A stretch of DNA of 64,000 nucleotides, taken from contig CAVPHV010000018.1 in the NCBI GenBank assembly GCA_963704825.1, forward strand, positions 248,001-312,000, read 5' to 3'. The notes beneath the pieces are model-generated. The model saw nothing but the letters and a program-made list of their open reading frames with translations, was not told the origin of the DNA and did no database searches. The DNA comes from CAVPHV01 sp963704825. GTDB taxonomy: Bacteria > Actinomycetota > Acidimicrobiia > Spongiisociales > UBA5794. Position 1 is the stretch's first letter, and each line of letters opens with the position of its first letter. Positions 60,550 to 64,000 of this stretch are shown in pieces. Position numbers and translations under genes: made by a program.

Positions 60550-61395
60550 TCAGTACAGCTCGGGCACAAACTCCTGTTCACCGATCGGAGGACGAATGTA
60601 GCTCTCGTCGGTCCCCCGAGGCGGCAGTTCGATCGGCTCTGGCGTCGTGTCCTCGTACGGGATCATGGTCAGCAAGTGGCTGATGCAGTTGAGCCGGGCT
60701 CGCTTCTTGTCATCGGCGTTGACGACATACCACGGTGCCTGCTTGATGTCGGTGTGATCGAACATGCTGTCTTTGGCCTTCGAGAACTCGACCCACTTCG
60801 CTCGTGATTCGAGGTCCATCGGGCTCAGCTTCCAGCGCTTGCGGGGATCGGCCATCCGATCGCGGAAACGCCGCTCCTGCTCCTCGTCGCTCACAGAGAA
60901 CCAGTACTTGATCAGGATGATCCCGGAGCGAACCAGCATCCGCTCGAACTCGGGGCACGACCGCAAGAACTCCCGGTACTCGTCTTGGGTGCAGAACCCC
61001 ATGATGGGCTCGACCAGCGCCCGGTTGTACCACGAGCGATCGAACAGCACGATCTCGCCCGCGGCGGGGAGGTGGTTGACGTAGCGTTGGAACCACCACT
61101 GCGTCTTGTCACGCTCGGTTGGCGTGCCGACGGCGACGACCCGACAAACGCGCGGATTCATCCGCTCGTCGATCCGCTTGATCACGCCGCCCTTACCGGC
61201 CGCATCACGCCCCTCGAAGATGACCACCACCCGCAGACCCTCCGACTTCACCCACTCTTGGAGTTTGACGAGTTCCTGTTGCAGGCGCCGCAGTTCCTTC
61301 TCGTAGAATTTCTTGGCCAGCTTCGGCTTCTTCTTCGCCTTCACGGGTTCCACGACGTGGAAGTGCGGCGTATCCAGCTTGTCAGTGGCGGCCAT
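60550..61395 (-). CDS. ppk2: polyphosphate kinase 2
   Basis: This is a 281-residue PPK2-family enzyme that moves phosphate between polyphosphate and nucleotides. Walker A is VIFEGRDAAGKGGVIKRI near residue 57, the lid has NPRVCRVVAVGTPTERDKTQWWFQRY, Walker B is IVLFDRSWYNRA near 114, and KQAPWYVVNADDKKRARLN near 238. It is one-domain, class I-like. Direction (ATP or GTP synthesis) is unknown. GGGAGG precedes ATG 61395. Confidence 0.93.
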   Translation of the reverse strand: MAATDKLDTPHFHVVEPVKAKKKPKLAKKFYEKELRRLQQELVKLQEWVKSEGLRVVVIFEGRDAAGKGGVIKRIDERMNPRVCRVVAVGTPTERDKTQWWFQRYVNHLPAAGEIVLFDRSWYNRALVEPIMGFCTQDEYREFLRSCPEFERMLVRSGIILIKYWFSVSDEEQERRFRDRMADPRKRWKLSPMDLESRAKWVEFSKAKDSMFDHTDIKQAPWYVVNADDKKRARLNCISHLLTMIPYEDTTPEPIELPPRGTDESYIRPPIGEQEFVPELY

Positions 61396-61633
61396 GGCTC
61401 TTGCCTCCCGGCTTCGACATATGTCCGACAATACCGCGCCGGAGTGGTCATTGGCCAGAGGAACTCCGCGCTGCGGTCACCGCATTGGGATCGTCACGAC
61501 CACCCGGGCCCTTGAGAGGCCATCCATAGTCCCCGCCGCATCGAAGAGGTCCCCGGCTGCCGGTCATTATCCCTTGTGACCTTGGTCCTCTACCCCGGCG
61601 TGCCCCAAACCCGGACGCTGCGGGGTGAGCGTC

Positions 61634-62980
61634 ATGACCGCATCTCGTAAACCATCTTGGAGCAGGGGATTCTTCCTTGCGGCACTCATCGCCGCAGCCA
61701 GTCTCGGCACGGCGGTGTCCGCCGCGGCGGCCGAAACGAATGCGGACGACGCAATCTGGTACGAGGTCGGCGACGACGACGTCACCGTCGACTTGTACTT
61801 TGTGTGGTCTTCGAGCTGCCCGCACTGCCGCGAGGCACACCCCTTCATCGAGGAGCTCGAAGACCGCTACGACTGGCTGCGGGTCCGGTGGCTTCAGGTG
61901 AACGGTGACGACCCGGCCGCCGTCGATACCGCAATCGCTGTTGCCGACTCCATCGGCCAGACGATCCCGGCCGTACCGACCTTCCTCTACTGCGAAACAA
62001 TCCAAACCGGCTACGACGATGAGGCGGGTATCGGGGCGCTGCTCGACACCGAGTTACGGTCCTGCCACACCAGCCTGGTCGCGACCCATTTCCCCGACGG
62101 AACGTCGCCGCCCACGACCGCGGCCGTACAAGAAGATGAGGGAGTCACTCTCCCCATCATCGGCCGGGTTGATGCCGGGGCGGTTTCACTGCCGATCTTC
62201 ACCATCACGGTGGCCGGATTGGACGCCTTCAACCCCTGCGCGTTCTTCGTGCTGCTGTTTCTGCTCAGCTTGCTGGTCCATGCCAAGAGCCGGATGCGCA
62301 TGGCGGTCATCGGCGGCGTCTTCGTCCTCTTCTCCGGACTGATCTACTTCGCGTTCATGACGGCGTGGCTGAACGTATTCCTGATCACCGGGACCCTGCG
62401 GTGGATCACTCTCGCCGCCGGAGCGGTGGCCGTCGTGATCGCCTTGTTCAACATCAAGGACTACTTCGCCCCGGGCACCGGGGCATCGCTCTCGATTCCG
62501 GAGAGCGTCAAGCCCGGCCTGTTCAAGCGGATGCGGACCCTGGCGGCGGCCGACCGCTACCCGGCGATTCTGGCCGGAACGGTCACGCTGGCCGTTGCCG
62601 CCAACAGCTACGAGCTGCTCTGCACCGCCGGACTGCCGATGGCCTTCACCCGAGTGCTGACCCTCAACGATCTGCCGACCTCGACCTACTACGGCTATTT
62701 GTTGTTCTACAACGTGATCTACGTGATCCCGCTGCTCGTGATCGTCGGCGCCTTCGTGTGGGCGCTCGGCTCCCGCAAGTTGCAGGAGCATGAGGGGCGG
62801 ACACTCAAGCTGTTGTCCGGCACGATGATGCTGGGCCTTGGTCTGGTGCTGCTCCTTGCCCCCGACTTGCTGGACAACATGCTGACGGCCATCGTCGTCC
62901 TGGCGGTCGCCGTCGCCATTACCGTCACCGTCGCCGCCGGCGATCGGCTCCGGCACCGTCAACGACCCGCCCACCGCTGA
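61634..62980 (+). CDS. thioredoxin domain fused to a DsbD/CcdA-like membrane domain
   Basis: This is a 448-residue protein. A signal peptide (about 12-32) is followed by an exported thioredoxin-like domain with CPHC near residue 61 and TIPAVPTFLYC near 115. Seven or so helices follow from residue 180. Membrane cysteines in DAFNPCAFFVLLFLLSL near 200 and YELLCTAGLP near 332 match the pair that carries electrons in DsbD/CcdA. Classical DsbD has its thioredoxin domain after the membrane part. Here the order is reversed. It probably moves reducing power outward. Confidence 0.82.
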   Translation: MTASRKPSWSRGFFLAALIAAASLGTAVSAAAAETNADDAIWYEVGDDDVTVDLYFVWSSSCPHCREAHPFIEELEDRYDWLRVRWLQVNGDDPAAVDTAIAVADSIGQTIPAVPTFLYCETIQTGYDDEAGIGALLDTELRSCHTSLVATHFPDGTSPPTTAAVQEDEGVTLPIIGRVDAGAVSLPIFTITVAGLDAFNPCAFFVLLFLLSLLVHAKSRMRMAVIGGVFVLFSGLIYFAFMTAWLNVFLITGTLRWITLAAGAVAVVIALFNIKDYFAPGTGASLSIPESVKPGLFKRMRTLAAADRYPAILAGTVTLAVAANSYELLCTAGLPMAFTRVLTLNDLPTSTYYGYLLFYNVIYVIPLLVIVGAFVWALGSRKLQEHEGRTLKLLSGTMMLGLGLVLLLAPDLLDNMLTAIVVLAVAVAITVTVAAGDRLRHRQRPAHR

Positions 62981-63145
62981 CCAGCCCAATTGCCAGCGGC
63001 AATCTCATCGACACCGGCAACGAGGGACCGGTGAAGTGGGCTCTTCGGCGGGGAGTTCCCGGTGAAGATGAAGAACTCGGCTGGCGATCGGACCGACTTC
63101 GGGTTTGTCCGCACCGGTGACCGGGAGTAGCCACTCAACAGTCTC

Positions 63146-63610
63146 CTAGAGCAGGTCCGGCAGGGCCGGCTTGCCGACGTGCTCGAACACCAGTGCCGTT
63201 TCGATGTGGGCGACCTCGGGCATCGAAGTGAATCCGGTCACCGCGAGTTGGCGAAGATGCTCGGCGTCGCGCACCACCACGTGGACGAGGAAGTCGTTGG
63301 CCCCGGTCACATGGGACCAGCCGATCACTTCGGGCATCGCCAAGGCGTGATCGCGGAAGCGGTCGACTTCGCTGGCGGCGTGGCGGGAAAGCCGGATAGC
63401 CACCATGGCCCGCAGCCCAATGCCGAGAGCACGGGGGTCGACGGTCGCGTGCGAGCCGAGCAACACACCTTCGGCCTCGAGCCGTTTGACCCGCTCCGAG
63501 CACGTCGAAGGAGCAATCCCGATGGCGGAGGCAAGCTCCTTGTTGGAGCGCCGTGCATCGTCCTGGAGAAGCCGCACAATCTCACGATCTGTTCGGTCCA
63601 GCCGCCTCAT
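63146..63610 (-). CDS. Lrp/AsnC-family regulator
   Basis: This is a 154-residue regulator with an N-terminal HTH (LDRTDREIVRLLQDDARRSNKELASAIGIAPSTCSERVKRL) and a C-terminal RAM ligand domain (about 68-145) that binds amino acids. AAGGAGG precedes the ATG. It is divergent from the tryptophanase/tyrosine phenol-lyase gene, which it probably controls in response to the amino acid substrate. The shared gap holds repeated sites. Confidence 0.92.
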   Translation of the reverse strand: MRRLDRTDREIVRLLQDDARRSNKELASAIGIAPSTCSERVKRLEAEGVLLGSHATVDPRALGIGLRAMVAIRLSRHAASEVDRFRDHALAMPEVIGWSHVTGANDFLVHVVVRDAEHLRQLAVTGFTSMPEVAHIETALVFEHVGKPALPDLL

Positions 63611-63643
63611 ATTGCCTCCTTGCCGAAACTCCTACGGATTCTA

Positions 63644-63694
63644 TTGACCATGTTCGGAGATTCCATACCCTGGAACTTAAGCAATCGGAGAATC
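63644..63694 (+). promoter_or_regulatory. promoter with repeated sites between lrp-like and lyase genes
   Basis: -35 TTGACC (63644-63649) and -10 TACCCT (63666-63671) are 16 nt apart. TCGGAGATTC (63654-63663) and TCGGAGAATC (63685-63694) are 31 bp apart, three helical turns, and one lies between the promoter boxes. They are likely binding sites for the Lrp-type regulator. Confidence 0.6.
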
Positions 63695-63744
63695 TGCGGC
63701 CGAGATCGGTCGACGCCGAACATCGAGGCACGAGGAGACGAACA

Positions 63745-64000
63745 ATGCGCAAGAGTTGGGCCGAGCCCTACAAGATCAAGATGGTCGAACCGATCCGGAT
63801 GACCACCCGCCACGAGCGCGAAGAGGCCATCGTCGCCGCCGGCTACAACACCTTCCTGCTCCGCTCCGACGACGTGTACATCGACCTGCTCACCGATTCG
63901 GGCACTTCGGCGATGTCCGACTACCAGTGGGCAGGTCTCATGACGGGTGACGAGGCGTACGCGGGCTCACGCAGCTTCTATCACCTCGTCGACGCCGTCC
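63745..64000 (+). CDS. tryptophanase/tyrosine phenol-lyase, 3'-truncated by window edge
   Basis: This PLP lyase of the beta-eliminating family splits tryptophan to indole or tyrosine to phenol, plus pyruvate and ammonia. The first 85 residues match: AEPYKIKMVEPIRMTT, EREEAIVAAGYNTFLLRSDDVYIDLLTDSGTSAMS (by position 23-57), and GDEAYAGSRSFYHL. GAGGAG precedes the ATG. Which amino acid it uses cannot be told from this part. The divergent Lrp gene suggests control by that amino acid. Confidence 0.9.
   Translation, partial: MRKSWAEPYKIKMVEPIRMTTRHEREEAIVAAGYNTFLLRSDDVYIDLLTDSGTSAMSDYQWAGLMTGDEAYAGSRSFYHLVDAV

Overview
The window is a GC-rich bacterial chromosome segment, most likely from an actinobacterium. 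The support is a WhiB-family Fe-S regulator, an F420-type luciferase-like oxidoreductase, a class A RNase P RNA and many GTG/TTG starts. At least fourteen genes carry a TANNNT box 6-8 nt before the start codon, which suggests leaderless transcription. A deep lineage such as Acidimicrobiia is my inference. Placing it needs 16S rRNA or marker genes, and none are here. No tRNA, rRNA, complete insertion sequence or CRISPR array was seen.

Layout. 1-13.1 kb: 3' end of gnd, a DapA-like aldolase, an MscS-like channel, an ECF sigma/anti-sigma pair, an ATP-grasp protein with an internal duplication, the split proton-translocating transhydrogenase pntAA-pntAB-pntB, a nitroreductase, a kinase/PLP-enzyme pair and an archaeal-type S-adenosylmethionine synthetase. 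13.5-25.8 kb: a secreted protein, kynureninase, an AlkA-like glycosylase, an osmoprotectant ABC transporter, a TPM-domain protein and an rRNA/tRNA methyltransferase. 25.8-29.6 kb: a DnaQ-UvrC hybrid nuclease behind a LexA-box promoter, and a CDC48-like AAA+ ATPase. 29.6-33.9 kb: an accessory stress island with a winged-helix regulator, two DksA/TraR-type zinc-finger proteins, a P-type ATPase remnant, a CBS-domain protein and a VapBC-type toxin-antitoxin pair. 34.1-41.8 kb: deoD, then a complete histidine pathway, with hisA divergent from a tightly overlapping yerC-hisG-D-C-B-H-F-IE operon.

41.8-48.2 kb: a 58-nt palindrome, a TlpA-like lipoprotein, a frameshifted Lgt-like gene, a broken second TlpA-like gene with TGA at the first active-site Cys, an acyl-CoA ligase, trpD, whiB and a CTG-initiated gamma-glutamylcyclotransferase-like gene. 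48.2-52.8 kb: an array of five phased palindromes ahead of a sulfur-handling operon (HTH-PocR regulator, sulfide:quinone oxidoreductase, DUF1641, TusE/DsrC, DsrE-like, DUF302). This is the most system-like part of the window. 52.8-64 kb: a histidine kinase behind a possible attenuator, rnpB with a long palindromic 3' element, a receiver-PAS protein, a split TauE/SafE permease, Nif3-like and zinc-ribbon proteins, PPK2, a thioredoxin-DsbD-like fusion, and an Lrp regulator divergent from a tryptophanase/tyrosine phenol-lyase cut by the window end.

Functionally the housekeeping parts (histidine, tryptophan, NADPH, SAM) are ordinary. The accessory parts centre on thiol/sulfur redox (SQR module, TlpA-like proteins, DsbD-like fusion, TSUP permease, WhiB) and on stress or dormancy (DksA-like proteins, CBS-domain protein, toxin-antitoxin, PPK2, SOS nuclease).
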